This document shows positions 52,344-62,039 of a stretch of DNA of 64,000 nt, one piece after another. This DNA is from Novosphingobium subterraneum. GTDB lineage: Bacteria; Pseudomonadota; Alphaproteobacteria; Sphingomonadales; Sphingomonadaceae. The stretch is from positions 52,512 through 116,511 of the forward strand of contig NZ_JRVC01000018.1 of the NCBI RefSeq assembly GCF_000807925.1. Reading direction: 5' to 3'. A program made the position numbers and the translations under genes. Position 1 is the first letter of the stretch. Every line of letters begins with the position of its first letter. The notes beneath the pieces are model-generated. The model was not told the origin of the DNA and searched no databases. It was given only the letters and a program-made list of their open reading frames with translations.

Positions 52344-55244
52344 ATGCGGGCTTCTCGGATGCGTAGGGCTGCGCTGGCCGCCGTTTCGGGCCTTGCCTGT
52401 CTTGGGCAAGTGCCAAGCCATGCCGCAGCAAAGTCCCCAGCACCGCTCGCCGCGCTCGACAAGGCCCTGTCCGCGGCAATCAACCGGGAAAACGCCAATC
52501 CCAACCAAGCCAATTTCGATGCCAGTCTGAAAGCGGCCGAAGCCGTCATTGCTGCGGCGGAGGGTTTGCCGATGGGGCCGGACACATCGCCATATCTGGC
52601 GCGCGCGCTCGTATCGCGTTCAAGCTATGCGCGCGAAGCAGGAGAGATCGACAAGTCCCTGGCCGATGCCGAGCGTGCGCGCGAGGTGATCCTGCCCTAT
52701 CGCGATCTTGCGCCCGATGCTTACGTGCAGTCTATTGCCCTTGCCGGTGACGTGGCGATCCGCCGGGCCCTGTTCCAGCAGGCGGCCGATCGGCTTGGCG
52801 AAGGGGCTGGCTATCTGGCGCAGCGGCGCGGCAAGGGGCCGTCGTCTGCGGCGCTCGACATGAGCGAATCCAACATCGGCTACACACTGGCAATCGCCTA
52901 CATGCAGCTCGGGCAGTACGATGCCTCGGTCAAGGCGCAGGAAGCGAGCCTGGCTGCCCGGGTGCGCGCCGTGGGCGAGTTCCATCCGGCGACGATCAGC
53001 GCACGGTACAATCTGGCGTTGCGCCTGTCGCGGGCAGGGCGGCTCGAAGAGGCCGAAGCTATGGCGCGGCTTGCAGCCGAGCAGGTCAAGCAACATGTGC
53101 CGCAGACCGACCTGGGGCATGTCCGCGCCGTCGAGACGCTGGCGCTGGTGCTGGCAGGTGGAGGCAAGCGGAGTGAGGCGGTGGAGGTGGCGCGGCATGC
53201 GCTCGATATCCGCGTCGCCACCACTGGCACCGGCGATGTCAACTTTGCTGCCGGCCTGACCTCGCTGGGAGGGCTGCTGGCCGATCTCGGGCGCTATGAC
53301 GAGGCCGTGAGCGTCCTGTCGGGGGCAACGTCGACGCAGGACAAGCTTGGCGCGCTTGCGGCGCCTACGGACCGCCTTCGCACCTTGACGTTTCTCGGGC
53401 ATGCCCAATTGGGGCAAGGCAAGATGGCCGATGCGCGCCAATCGCTGGATGCGGCCTACGCGATCTGGGAAAAGACCAGGGCGGCAGGGACGGCCGAAAC
53501 CCTTCTGCCATCGGTAGCGCTGGCGCGTCTAGACAGTGGCGACGAAGCTGGTGCGGTCGCCGCCGCGACAGCACATCTTGCGGTCGCCTCCAGCCCAAGA
53601 GCGCCCGTGCTGGGCAAGGCGCAATCATGCGCTATCGGCGCCTTGCTTGGCATTGCGGCGGCCGAATGCGGCGGAAGTCCGGGCTATGCGCTTGTTCGCG
53701 CGGTGACCGACCGGCTCGATGCGAGTGCGGATGGCGAGCTCGTGCTGGCAGACCGCCTGTCGCTGGAACTGGCAATGCGGCTGGCACTGCGTAATGGTGA
53801 TGTTCAACTGGCGGCCGATGCATCGCAGGTGCTGGTAGGATCGAAGGTTGCGCGGGCGACACGGCTTGCCGCGGCCCGGGCGGGGACTTCAGACCCCGGG
53901 CTGGCAGCGCGCATACGCACTCTTCAGGATGCCGAGATGGCCTACCGTCGTGCCAATTCGGTCTATCTGCTGCTGCTGGGAAATGGCGGCGACGTGCAAT
54001 CGGCCCGTACGGCTCGCGATGTGGCGCTTGCCACGCTGGAGCAGGAGCGTGCCGGTATCGCCAGCAGCTATCCTGCCTGGGCCGCGCTTACCGCTCGCCA
54101 AGGCGTCCCCTTGGCCGATATCAGGAGCACGCTGGCAAAGGACGAGGCTGTCCTGGCGGTCGTTCCGGCGTTGACGTCGGCCTTCGTCCTGCTGGTCTCG
54201 CCAGACCGGGCCGTGGTGCAGCGGATGCAACCTAGTCGCGCGAGCTTTGCGTCGAGCGCGGCACGGTTGCGTCGCGCGCTCGACCAGCGGAGCTTCGATG
54301 CGGCAAGCTCGCACGAACTCTATCGCGCGATCTTCGCAGGCATAGCACCTGATTTGCGCAGGACAGGGGCCTTGCGGATAGTCGCTGGTGGTGATGCCGC
54401 AGCCATCCCGTTCGCAACCTTGCTGGAGCGTCCGGTCGACAGGATCGGTCGCAAGGCTCCGTTTCTCGTCATGCGCTATGCCTTGTCGGCTGGTGCGTCA
54501 TTGCAGGCGCGGACAGCACAGCCGCGGCGCGCGCTGGCTGCTTCGGCCATGCTGGCGCTGGGCGCGCCAACACCGTTCGGCACCAGCATGGCGGATGCGC
54601 AAGCGGCAAGGAAGGGGCCGCTCCTGGCAAGTGCTGTCTTTCGCGGGGGGCAGGCGGATGCGCAGTCGCTCGCCTCGCTGCCCGCCTTGCGCTCGGCCGA
54701 AGTTGAAGCCGTCTCGCGCAGCGTTGGCAAGGCAACCGTCCTTACCGGTGACCAGGCAAGCGAAGAGCAACTGGCCAAGACCAGGCTGGACCAGTACGGC
54801 GTCCTGTTGTTTGCCACGCATGCATTGGTCGCCGGGGAAATGGAAGGCGTTACCGAGCCCGCGCTCGTGCTGGCCCGACCGGAGCGAGGATCAAGCAGCG
54901 ATGGCGTGCTGACCGCGTCAGAGATTGGCGCGCTACGGCTCGATGCCGACTGGGTGATCCTTTCCGCCTGCAACACTGCTGCCGGCGACGGTGAGGCAGC
55001 CCCGGCCTATTCCGGCCTCGCACAGGCATTCCGCTACGCGGGGGCACGAACGCTGATGCTTTCGCATTGGCCCGTACGCGACGATGCGGCGGCGGTACTG
55101 GCCGCAACAGTGCTCAAGGAGGCGGCGAAGGGGCGAAAGCCGGCGCAGGCGCTACGTACGGCCATGTTGCGCGCCATGGCCGATCCGGACCTGCCGGATG
55201 CGGCCAATCCGCACGTCTGGGCTCCGTTCGTCGTGTTTGAATAG
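52344..55244 (+). CDS. Secreted TPR-CHAT domain protein (caspase-like peptidase)
   Basis: This is a 966-residue protein. A signal peptide (RRAALAAVSGLACLGQVPSHA) is followed by TPR-like helical repeats across residues about 40-500 (for example LGQYDASVKAQEASLAARVR, DLGRYDEAVSVLSG). The CHAT domain is C-terminal. The catalytic His826 (LLFATHALVAGE) and Cys876 (ILSACNTAAGDG) are intact. CHAT proteases are clan CD peptidases related to separase and caspases. The export signal makes this a periplasmic or surface form. The substrate is unknown. Confidence 0.88.
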   Translation: MRASRMRRAALAAVSGLACLGQVPSHAAAKSPAPLAALDKALSAAINRENANPNQANFDASLKAAEAVIAAAEGLPMGPDTSPYLARALVSRSSYAREAGEIDKSLADAERAREVILPYRDLAPDAYVQSIALAGDVAIRRALFQQAADRLGEGAGYLAQRRGKGPSSAALDMSESNIGYTLAIAYMQLGQYDASVKAQEASLAARVRAVGEFHPATISARYNLALRLSRAGRLEEAEAMARLAAEQVKQHVPQTDLGHVRAVETLALVLAGGGKRSEAVEVARHALDIRVATTGTGDVNFAAGLTSLGGLLADLGRYDEAVSVLSGATSTQDKLGALAAPTDRLRTLTFLGHAQLGQGKMADARQSLDAAYAIWEKTRAAGTAETLLPSVALARLDSGDEAGAVAAATAHLAVASSPRAPVLGKAQSCAIGALLGIAAAECGGSPGYALVRAVTDRLDASADGELVLADRLSLELAMRLALRNGDVQLAADASQVLVGSKVARATRLAAARAGTSDPGLAARIRTLQDAEMAYRRANSVYLLLLGNGGDVQSARTARDVALATLEQERAGIASSYPAWAALTARQGVPLADIRSTLAKDEAVLAVVPALTSAFVLLVSPDRAVVQRMQPSRASFASSAARLRRALDQRSFDAASSHELYRAIFAGIAPDLRRTGALRIVAGGDAAAIPFATLLERPVDRIGRKAPFLVMRYALSAGASLQARTAQPRRALAASAMLALGAPTPFGTSMADAQAARKGPLLASAVFRGGQADAQSLASLPALRSAEVEAVSRSVGKATVLTGDQASEEQLAKTRLDQYGVLLFATHALVAGEMEGVTEPALVLARPERGSSSDGVLTASEIGALRLDADWVILSACNTAAGDGEAAPAYSGLAQAFRYAGARTLMLSHWPVRDDAAAVLAATVLKEAAKGRKPAQALRTAMLRAMADPDLPDAANPHVWAPFVVFE

Positions 55245-55252
55245 GCGGAGGT

Positions 55253-56116
55253 TCAGAGGTTTGCCTTGAACAGGTCGAGCATCCTGCCCCAGGCCCGTTC
55301 TGCCTGAGTACGGTCATAGATCGGGGCGTCTAGGGTGCACCAGCCGTGCTGGGCAGGGTAGACTTCGATCTCGGCAGGGCGGCTGGCGGCATCGGCTGCT
55401 GCGCGAAGCTGCGTCTTCTCCTTGGGTGCGCGCTCGTCATCGTTCTGGGCGATGGCAAAGAGATAGGCGGCGCGGGTCTTGCCGATCAGGTTGACCGGGC
55501 TGTCGGCCTCCGGCCCGACGAGACCGCCGCCGTGGAACGAGGCAGCCGCGCCGACGCGAGCGGGGTTGGCAAAGGCCGTCCGCACCGTGAAGGGGCCGCC
55601 CATGCAATAGCCGGCGGAGCCGATGCGCTTCCTGGCGTTCACTTCCTTCTGCATGTCGAGCCATGACACGAATGCAGCGGCATCCGAGGTGGTGCCCGAA
55701 GGCGTGATTGCCGCGATCATGGGCTTAAGCTTCTTCTGCCCGGCGTCAGAGCGCCACGCCATCAGTGACTCGAGGATCGGGGCGGGGCTGGAGCGGTAAT
55801 ACTGGTTGACGACCAGCACCGCATAACCGGCAGCGGCAAGGCGGGTGCCCATGGTCTTGTAGGCATCGCGCAGGCCCGCGATGTCGGGCCACATGATCAC
55901 GGCAGGGTGCTTGCCGCGGGTGGGGTAGACAAAGAAGGCATCAGCCTTGCCGTCGGGCGTGTCGATCGTCACCATGCGGCTGGAGGTCGGCGCTTCTGCG
56001 GCGGTGACGCAGCCCGGGATCGTGGCGAGCGCGGCAGCGCCTGCGCCGAGGCCTGCAAACTCGCGCCGGTTGAGGAAGAATGCAGCGTTTTCGGCTTCGG
56101 TGATCTCATCACACAT
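55253..56116 (-). CDS. Tat-exported dienelactone hydrolase family protein
   Basis: This is a 287-residue alpha/beta hydrolase. A twin-arginine signal (NRREFAGLGAGAAALATIPG) ends in a Cys that could be lipidated. The nucleophile elbow is GYCMGG with Cys, as in dienelactone hydrolases; Asp (NDDERAP) and His (AQHGW) complete the triad. It may open lactone or ester rings in the catabolic cluster that begins here. It diverges from the NTF2-like gene. Confidence 0.87.
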   Translation of the reverse strand: MCDEITEAENAAFFLNRREFAGLGAGAAALATIPGCVTAAEAPTSSRMVTIDTPDGKADAFFVYPTRGKHPAVIMWPDIAGLRDAYKTMGTRLAAAGYAVLVVNQYYRSSPAPILESLMAWRSDAGQKKLKPMIAAITPSGTTSDAAAFVSWLDMQKEVNARKRIGSAGYCMGGPFTVRTAFANPARVGAAASFHGGGLVGPEADSPVNLIGKTRAAYLFAIAQNDDERAPKEKTQLRAAADAASRPAEIEVYPAQHGWCTLDAPIYDRTQAERAWGRMLDLFKANL

Positions 56117-56222
56117 CGCAGGTTCTCCAGCTCCCGTCAGTCGAGAAACCTAGCGCAGCGGAGTTCGCGCGCAAGGTTTGAATCGGTTTCATTTTTCCCT
56201 CTCGCAATCACGGCGACATTTG

Positions 56223-56239
56223 TTAGTGTTGCTTACAAT
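56223..56239. promoter_or_regulatory. Candidate MarR operator, site 1
   Basis: TTAGTGTTGCTTACAAT matches the palindrome at 57609-57625 in 12 of 17 positions. It lies between the divergent hydrolase and NTF2-like genes. Confidence 0.45.
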
Positions 56240-56276
56240 ATTAACCCTGCCGAAGAACTCTGGGGAGAGTCGAGAC

Positions 56277-56996
56277 ATGACCGATGTGAATGCCCGCCTT
56301 GCCGCGCTCGAAGCGCGCGTGACCGAGCTTGAGGATCTCAACGCGATCCGTCGCCTGCAGTGGGCCTACGGCTACTACATCGACTACAACCGGCCGGAAG
56401 AAGTGGCCGGGTTGTTCGCGAAGGACGGCGCGGTCGTGTTCCTGTCGGGCGAATACGTCGGCTACGAAGGGGTGATGCGGCTTTATGGAACGTGGTTCCA
56501 GAACCTGTTCACCGGAGGGCGGCGCGGCCCGGTCCATGGGCTGCTGCTCGACCACTTCCAGCTGCAGGACGTGATCACGATTTCTGACGACGGTCAGAGC
56601 GCCAAGGGACGGTTCCGGGGCATTCTTGCAGGCGGCTGGCACGATGACATCCTGGGGGACAAGCCCGAGGGCATGCCGCAGCAGTTCTGGGAAAGCGGGA
56701 TCTACGAAAACGACTACGTCAAGGAAGACGGCGTCTGGAAGATCAAGCGCCTCGACTACATGATGCAGTGGCAGGCCGATTACGAGACTGGCTGGTCAAA
56801 GACCGTGGCGCACCTGCAGCCTGCCGCGGTGTGCTTCCCCGAGAACCCGATCGGGCCGGACCGCCTGCTACCCGATACCGACGTACGCCAGACCTGGCCG
56901 CATCGGCAGGAAGTGGCGATGAGCTTTGCCCATCCGGTGCTGGCCAAGGCCTTTGCCGTGGGGGATTTCACCAGGATGCAAAAAAAGTGGCCGTAA
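56277..56996 (+). CDS. NTF2-like/SnoaL-type protein (lyase-like, 239 aa)
   Basis: This is a 239-residue protein. It starts MTDVNARLAALEARVTELED, a coiled N-terminus, followed by IRRLQWAYGYYIDYNRPEEV and LFAKDGAVVFLSG. The YGYY-D signature and length match the NTF2-fold group that includes the lignin-dimer lyases LsdE and LdpA of sphingomonads. Function by similarity is only a suggestion. The ATG at 56277 has a GGGGAGAG ribosome site. Confidence 0.75.
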   Translation: MTDVNARLAALEARVTELEDLNAIRRLQWAYGYYIDYNRPEEVAGLFAKDGAVVFLSGEYVGYEGVMRLYGTWFQNLFTGGRRGPVHGLLLDHFQLQDVITISDDGQSAKGRFRGILAGGWHDDILGDKPEGMPQQFWESGIYENDYVKEDGVWKIKRLDYMMQWQADYETGWSKTVAHLQPAAVCFPENPIGPDRLLPDTDVRQTWPHRQEVAMSFAHPVLAKAFAVGDFTRMQKKWP

Positions 56997-57012
56997 GGGG
57001 CGTCGGGGCGGG

Positions 57013-57504
57013 TTAACCGCCCCAGCGGCCGATGCGAGCGAGTACGGCTGCGGCGACGCGGCGGAAGGCTTCGCGGTCACGCGCCGGAACGCCCTTGAAC
57101 AGGTCTGCGCCGACGTGGGCCAAGGCTGGAATGGTCTGTGCGAACAGTTCTTGCCCCGCAGTGGTCAGCCGAACCGGCTTGCGGCGGCGATTGCGGCGAT
57201 TGGACCCGGGTTCCACAAGGCCGCGCTGCATGAGCGCGGCGATCGCGCGGCTGACGTTCATGGGCGGGACGCCCATGATTTCGGACAGGTCATGGCCGGC
57301 CAGTTCGCCTTCGCCACCCAGGGCCAGGACAATGCGCAGGTCGGTGGTGGTAAGGCCAAGCGGATCGGCGACCCCTTCGCGCATCGGCGTGCCGATAAAG
57401 GTGCCCAGCTTGAGCAGGTCGACCAGCAGCGCAACCTCACCCTCGATCAGGGCGATGTTCTGGTCTGCTTGTGCCGTGGTCGGTGGCGTATCCATCAGGC
57501 GCAT
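57013..57504 (-). CDS. MarR-family transcriptional regulator
   Basis: This is a 163-residue regulator. The winged helix is in LTTTDLRIVLALGGEGELAG and MGVPPMNVSRAIAALMQRGL, with a basic wing SNRRNRRRKPVRLT. It likely controls the divergent TonB receptor through the palindrome at 57609-57625. Its ligand is presumably a compound handled by the cluster. Confidence 0.92.
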   Translation of the reverse strand: MRLMDTPPTTAQADQNIALIEGEVALLVDLLKLGTFIGTPMREGVADPLGLTTTDLRIVLALGGEGELAGHDLSEIMGVPPMNVSRAIAALMQRGLVEPGSNRRNRRRKPVRLTTAGQELFAQTIPALAHVGADLFKGVPARDREAFRRVAAAVLARIGRWGG

Positions 57505-57608
57505 CTATTGCCGGGTTCCCGTCCATCGGCAAGTGCTGAAGTGTGCTCGATCTGCATCACTTTGCACCCTCTTGAACATGCGCAAATGTTAGGCTTGCAA
57601 AGCGGTAA

Positions 57609-57625
57609 TTAGTATGTCTTACTAA
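57609..57625. promoter_or_regulatory. Candidate MarR operator, site 2
   Basis: TTAGTATGTCTTACTAA is a perfect 6-bp inverted repeat with a 5-nt spacer, between marR and the TonB receptor. This is the size expected of a MarR site. Confidence 0.6.
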
Positions 57626-57669
57626 CAAACAGCAACCGGTTCCGAAGAGGACCATACAGGAGAGGGGAT

Positions 57670-60012
57670 ATGGCTCAAGCCCATCGTACCACGTCACATG
57701 TGCGCCTGCTAGCCGCAGGTAGCCTGGCCGCACTCATGCTCGGTCTTGCCGCGCCGGCCATGGCGCAGGATGCTCAGGCGCAGGCTGAGGAAAGCACGCC
57801 GGAATCGGCGCGCGAGATCGTCGTGACCGCGCAGTTCCGCGAACAGCGCCTGCAGGATACGCCGCTTTCGATCACTGCCGTCGATGCGACCTTGCTGGCC
57901 TCGCGCAACCAGACCGACCTGTCGCAGATCGCGCAACAGGCCCCGAACGTCACGCTGAATGCGATGGGCGGCGCCTATGGCTCGTCGCTCGGCGCTTCGA
58001 TCCGCGGCATCGGCCAGTTCGACTTCAACCCCGCCTACGAACCGGGCGTCGGCATGTATGTCGATGATGTGTATTACGCCACGCTGACCGGCGGCATTTT
58101 CGACCTGCTTGACCTTGAGCGCGTGGAAGTCCTGCGCGGCCCCCAGGGCACGTTGACCGGCCGTAACGCAATCGGCGGCGCGATCAAACTGTTCTCCAAG
58201 AAACCGACCGACGAGAATTCAGGCATGGTCGAGGCGGTCTACGGCAGCCGCAACCGCGTCGACATCCGTGGCAGCGCGAACTTCATCCTCGCGCAGGACC
58301 TATATGCCCGCATCTCGGGCGTGTACAAGCGCCAGAATGGCTACGTCGACCAGATCGACTATGGCTGCGCCAATCCCGGCAACCCGCAGGGTATCAGCGC
58401 GCGCCCCGGATCGGGCCAGGACTGTGTGATCGATAAGCTCGGCGAGAAGGGCTACGCCGGTCTTCGCGGATCGGTGCGGTATAATCCGGGCGATAATTTC
58501 GACCTCGTAATCATCGGCGACTATACGCATGAAGAGCGCACCAACGCGGCAGAAGTGATCTCGCTGATCAACCCGGCGCGCATCACCAACGCCTATGCCT
58601 GCGGCCGCTTCTGCACTTACGCGAACTTCTACGCCCCGCCGGGCGGCTTCGTCAGCCAAGGCTACGAGATGCCCAACCGCCTGAAGTTCGATGGCTATGG
58701 CTTCTCGGCCAACATGACCGTGGGCCTGAGCGATTCGATCAACATTCAGTCGATCACCGCCTACCGCAACTACCGCCAGAAGTGGGGCACCGACGACGAC
58801 TTCACCCCCGACCTTGCGATTGCGGGTCAGGGCTACAACGACCTGAAGTTCTGGTTCTTCAGCGAGGAATTGCGCGTCAACGCCAAGCTTGGTGACATGA
58901 TCGACCTGACCGTCGGCGGGTTCTATTCCGACCAGCGCTCGGTCTACTTCACCCGCCAGGACATTCGCTACATCGCGCCGGGCCTGAACTTCCAGTTCCT
59001 CGGCAACGACCCGGTCAACGCCGATAGCAAGGCCGTGTTCGGCACGGTGATTGCACGCCCGATGGATGGCCTGACGCTGACTGGCGGTCTGCGCTACACG
59101 AAGGAAAGCAAGGACTACACCTTCGTCCGCAAGAACTTCGACGGCGTCACCAAGTCGATCTACCTGGGCGCACTCGACGGCGTGAAGGCCGTCTACTCGG
59201 GCGACAAGGTCGACTGGCGCCTTTCGGCTGACTATCGCTTCAGCCCGGAAGTGCTCGCCTACGTGACAGTCGGAACGGGCTTCAAGGGCGGCGGCGTGAC
59301 CGCGCGTCCGTTTGACGCCGCGCAGGCGCTCAACGGCAGCTTCGATCCCGAAACGGTTACCGCATATGAAGCAGGCCTCAAGACCGATCTGTTCGATCGC
59401 CGCCTGCGCATCAACATCGCCGGGTTCATCAACGACTACAACGATATCCAGCTGCCGCTGATCTCCTGTGCGTCGCTGGGCTCGAACGCGCCGTGCGGTG
59501 CGCGCCAGAATGCGGGTAACGGCCGCATCAAGGGCTTCGAGCTCGAAATGCAGGCCTCGCCGATTGAGGGTCTGGATATCGATGCCTCGCTCAGCCACCT
59601 GACCGGCAACTACAAGAATATCGATCCACGCGTTGGAAACGCGATCCTGCTGACCGACCCGATCGTGACACCGAACTGGAAGTACAGCTTCGGCATCCAG
59701 TATCGCGCCGATCTCGGCAGTGCAGGTTCGATCACCCCGCGCTTTGACTTTGCGCACACGGGCAAGACCAGCGCCGGCCGCATCGCTGCTGGCCAGCCGA
59801 TTGAGTTCTTCAACGCCTATGACATCGGCAACGCCCGCCTGACCTGGCGGAACGAGGCCGAGGACCTGTCGATCTCGTTCGAAGTGCAGAACGTCTTCAA
59901 CGAGTACTACACGCCGTTCCGCTTCGCATCGGTCTATGCCTTCACCGGTACGGCCTACAGCCAGGTGGGTCGTCCGCGTGAATGGGCAGTCACTGTGCAG
60001 AAGCGCTTCTGA
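57670..60012 (+). CDS. TonB-dependent outer-membrane receptor (MarR-linked)
   Basis: This is a 780-residue receptor. The signal peptide (SLAALMLGLAAPAMA) is followed by the TonB-box-like REIVVTAQFREQRLQDTP, RGPQGTLTGRNAIGGAI and a barrel ending WAVTVQKRF. It heads a run with NTF2-like, aldehyde dehydrogenase and SDR genes, so it probably imports their substrate. A strong terminator follows at 60037-60068, so the genes downstream need their own promoter or readthrough. Confidence 0.93.
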   Translation: MAQAHRTTSHVRLLAAGSLAALMLGLAAPAMAQDAQAQAEESTPESAREIVVTAQFREQRLQDTPLSITAVDATLLASRNQTDLSQIAQQAPNVTLNAMGGAYGSSLGASIRGIGQFDFNPAYEPGVGMYVDDVYYATLTGGIFDLLDLERVEVLRGPQGTLTGRNAIGGAIKLFSKKPTDENSGMVEAVYGSRNRVDIRGSANFILAQDLYARISGVYKRQNGYVDQIDYGCANPGNPQGISARPGSGQDCVIDKLGEKGYAGLRGSVRYNPGDNFDLVIIGDYTHEERTNAAEVISLINPARITNAYACGRFCTYANFYAPPGGFVSQGYEMPNRLKFDGYGFSANMTVGLSDSINIQSITAYRNYRQKWGTDDDFTPDLAIAGQGYNDLKFWFFSEELRVNAKLGDMIDLTVGGFYSDQRSVYFTRQDIRYIAPGLNFQFLGNDPVNADSKAVFGTVIARPMDGLTLTGGLRYTKESKDYTFVRKNFDGVTKSIYLGALDGVKAVYSGDKVDWRLSADYRFSPEVLAYVTVGTGFKGGGVTARPFDAAQALNGSFDPETVTAYEAGLKTDLFDRRLRINIAGFINDYNDIQLPLISCASLGSNAPCGARQNAGNGRIKGFELEMQASPIEGLDIDASLSHLTGNYKNIDPRVGNAILLTDPIVTPNWKYSFGIQYRADLGSAGSITPRFDFAHTGKTSAGRIAAGQPIEFFNAYDIGNARLTWRNEAEDLSISFEVQNVFNEYYTPFRFASVYAFTGTAYSQVGRPREWAVTVQKRF

Positions 60013-60036
60013 TCATTTCAGAGTACGCTAGGGAAT

Positions 60037-60068
60037 GGGGCGGTCAGCGATGGCCGCCCCTTTCTTTT
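60037..60068 (+). terminator. Intrinsic terminator after the TonB receptor
   Basis: A perfect 7-bp stem GGGGCGG/CCGCCCC with a 10-nt loop is followed by TTTCTTTT. Confidence 0.8.
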
Positions 60069-60142
60069 GAGCTTGGCGTGAACCATATCAAATGTTAGCT
60101 TTTCCATGCGAGCCGAATCCGGCCGCTACTGGGAGAGCCACC

Positions 60143-60544
60143 GTGCTGACGCGCGAAGCCTATGATCGCTATGTCGCCGCGTTCAACGCGAAGGACTATG
60201 ACGCGGTTGCCGATTTCTACGTCGATCCGCCGCTGATGACGTTCTTTGGCGTCGACATACGTTCGCGCCAGGCGCTCAAGGATTTTTACGCATTCCTTCA
60301 CCATCATGTGAAGGAAAGCGTGACCGTTCTGAACTTTGCCTGTTCCGATACCCTGACCGCCATCGATGCTGTCATTCGGGTGGAAGCGGTGAAGGACCTT
60401 TCCCGTGAAGCGCTCGACGCGCGCGGGATGCACGGCTTCTTCCCGATCGCGGTGGGCGAAGTGCAGGAAATGCGGCAGTTCATATTCTATACGATCAAGG
60501 ACGGCCTGATCGAGCGCGTTGAATGCGCGCTGGCGCAGGCGTGA
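60143..60544 (+). CDS. SnoaL-like (NTF2-fold) small protein
   Basis: This is a 133-residue protein. YDRYVAAFNAKDYDAVADFY is the usual SnoaL/NTF2 N-terminus, with VGEVQEMRQFIFYTIKDGLI later. Members act as cyclases, isomerases or lyases, or bind ligands. The GTG at 60143 with GGGAGAG 6 nt upstream fits the family better than the earlier ATG at 60092. It overlaps nothing and lies 14 bp before the aldehyde dehydrogenase. Confidence 0.8.
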   Translation: MLTREAYDRYVAAFNAKDYDAVADFYVDPPLMTFFGVDIRSRQALKDFYAFLHHHVKESVTVLNFACSDTLTAIDAVIRVEAVKDLSREALDARGMHGFFPIAVGEVQEMRQFIFYTIKDGLIERVECALAQA

Positions 60545-60558
60545 GAGGACACCAAGCC

Positions 60559-62028
60559 ATGACACCAGAAGGCGTGAACGTCGCCCATCCCGACAAGCTC
60601 TTCATCGGCGGTCGGTGGGTGCCCGCCCACTCCGGACGCATGATCGAACTGGTCTCGCCCAACACCGAGCAAGTGGTGGGGCGCGTGGCGGAGGCCGACG
60701 AGGCCGACATGGATGCTGCCGTGGCCGCAGCGCGCATGGCATTCGATCACGGGCCTTGGCCAACCACGCCGCCTGCCGAGCGCATCGCTATGTTCCGGCG
60801 GATGGTGGCCCACCTCGAAACGCGCGTGCCCGAACTGGCCAGAGCCTGGACAGCCCAGATGGGCGGGCTGGCCTCGTTTGCCGGGCCAATGCATGGCGGC
60901 AGCGTCATGGCATTGAGCCAGATCGCCGGGTTTGCCGAACAGTTCGAATTCGTCGAGCGCCGCCCGAGCATGGCAGCGGACACAGCGCTGATCGCCTACG
61001 AGCCAGTCGGCGTCGTTGCGGCCATTGCGCCGTGGAACGGCCCGTTCGGGATCATGGCCAACAAGGTCGCCTATGCGCTGTTGACCGGTTGCACGGTGAT
61101 CATGAAGCCATCGCCGGAAACGCCGCTCGAGGCCTACATCATTGCCGAGGCGGCAGAGGCGGCAGGCATTCCTGCGGGCGTGGTGAACCTTGTTACCGGG
61201 CACCGTGAGGCGAGCGACCATCTCGTCTGCAATGAAGGCGTCGACAAGGTGAGCTTCACCGGCAGCACCGTTGCAGGCAAGCGCATCGCCAGTGTCTGCG
61301 GCGCGCGCATGGCGCGGTGCACGCTGGAACTGGGTGGCAAGTCCGCAGCCATCGTGCGCGACGATTTCCCTATTGATGAGGCAGCCAAGATGCTGACCGG
61401 CACGATCACGATGATGAGCGGGCAGGTCTGCGCAATGCTCAGCCGGGTGATCGTACCGCGCCACCGGCACGACGAACTGGCCGAAGCCATCGCGGCGGAG
61501 ATGAAGCAGGTCCGCATCGGTCATTCAGATGACCCCGAAACCCAGCTCGGTCCGGTGGCGATGAAACGCCAGCTCGAGCGCATCGAGATGTATGTCGAGG
61601 AGGGCAGGCAGACGGCCGATCTGGTCACCGGCGGCGGGCGCCCGGCACACCTCAACCGGGGGTATTTCATCGAACCGACCCTGTTTGCCAACGTGAAGAA
61701 CGAAAGCCGCATCGCGCAGGAGGAGATCTTCGGTCCGGTCCTCAGCCTGATCCCGGTGGAAGACGAGGAAGATGCGATCCGCACCGCCAATGCCAGCGCC
61801 TATGGCCTTAACGGTTCGGTGCTGACGACAGATGCCGACGCAGCCTACCGCATAGCCCGGCGCGTCCGCACCGGCGGCTTCGGGCAGAACGGCTTGCGCA
61901 TGGATTTCGGCCTGCCCTTTGGCGGGTTCAAGCAATCGGGCATTGGCCGCGAAGGCGGGCCGGAGGGGCTGTTCCCCTATCTCGAGATGAAGACGATCCT
62001 GATCGACGCAATGCCGTCGGCACTTTGA
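60559..62028 (+). CDS. NAD(P)-dependent aldehyde dehydrogenase
   Basis: This is a 489-residue ALDH. Catalytic Cys291 (SGQVCAMLS), Glu257 (TLELGGKSA) and Asn160 (APWNGPF) are in place. It oxidises an aldehyde to an acid in the catabolic cluster. The ATG at 60559 was chosen. It is followed after 11 bp by an SDR gene. Confidence 0.93.
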   Translation: MTPEGVNVAHPDKLFIGGRWVPAHSGRMIELVSPNTEQVVGRVAEADEADMDAAVAAARMAFDHGPWPTTPPAERIAMFRRMVAHLETRVPELARAWTAQMGGLASFAGPMHGGSVMALSQIAGFAEQFEFVERRPSMAADTALIAYEPVGVVAAIAPWNGPFGIMANKVAYALLTGCTVIMKPSPETPLEAYIIAEAAEAAGIPAGVVNLVTGHREASDHLVCNEGVDKVSFTGSTVAGKRIASVCGARMARCTLELGGKSAAIVRDDFPIDEAAKMLTGTITMMSGQVCAMLSRVIVPRHRHDELAEAIAAEMKQVRIGHSDDPETQLGPVAMKRQLERIEMYVEEGRQTADLVTGGGRPAHLNRGYFIEPTLFANVKNESRIAQEEIFGPVLSLIPVEDEEDAIRTANASAYGLNGSVLTTDADAAYRIARRVRTGGFGQNGLRMDFGLPFGGFKQSGIGREGGPEGLFPYLEMKTILIDAMPSAL

Positions 62029-62039
62029 AGGACACGGGC

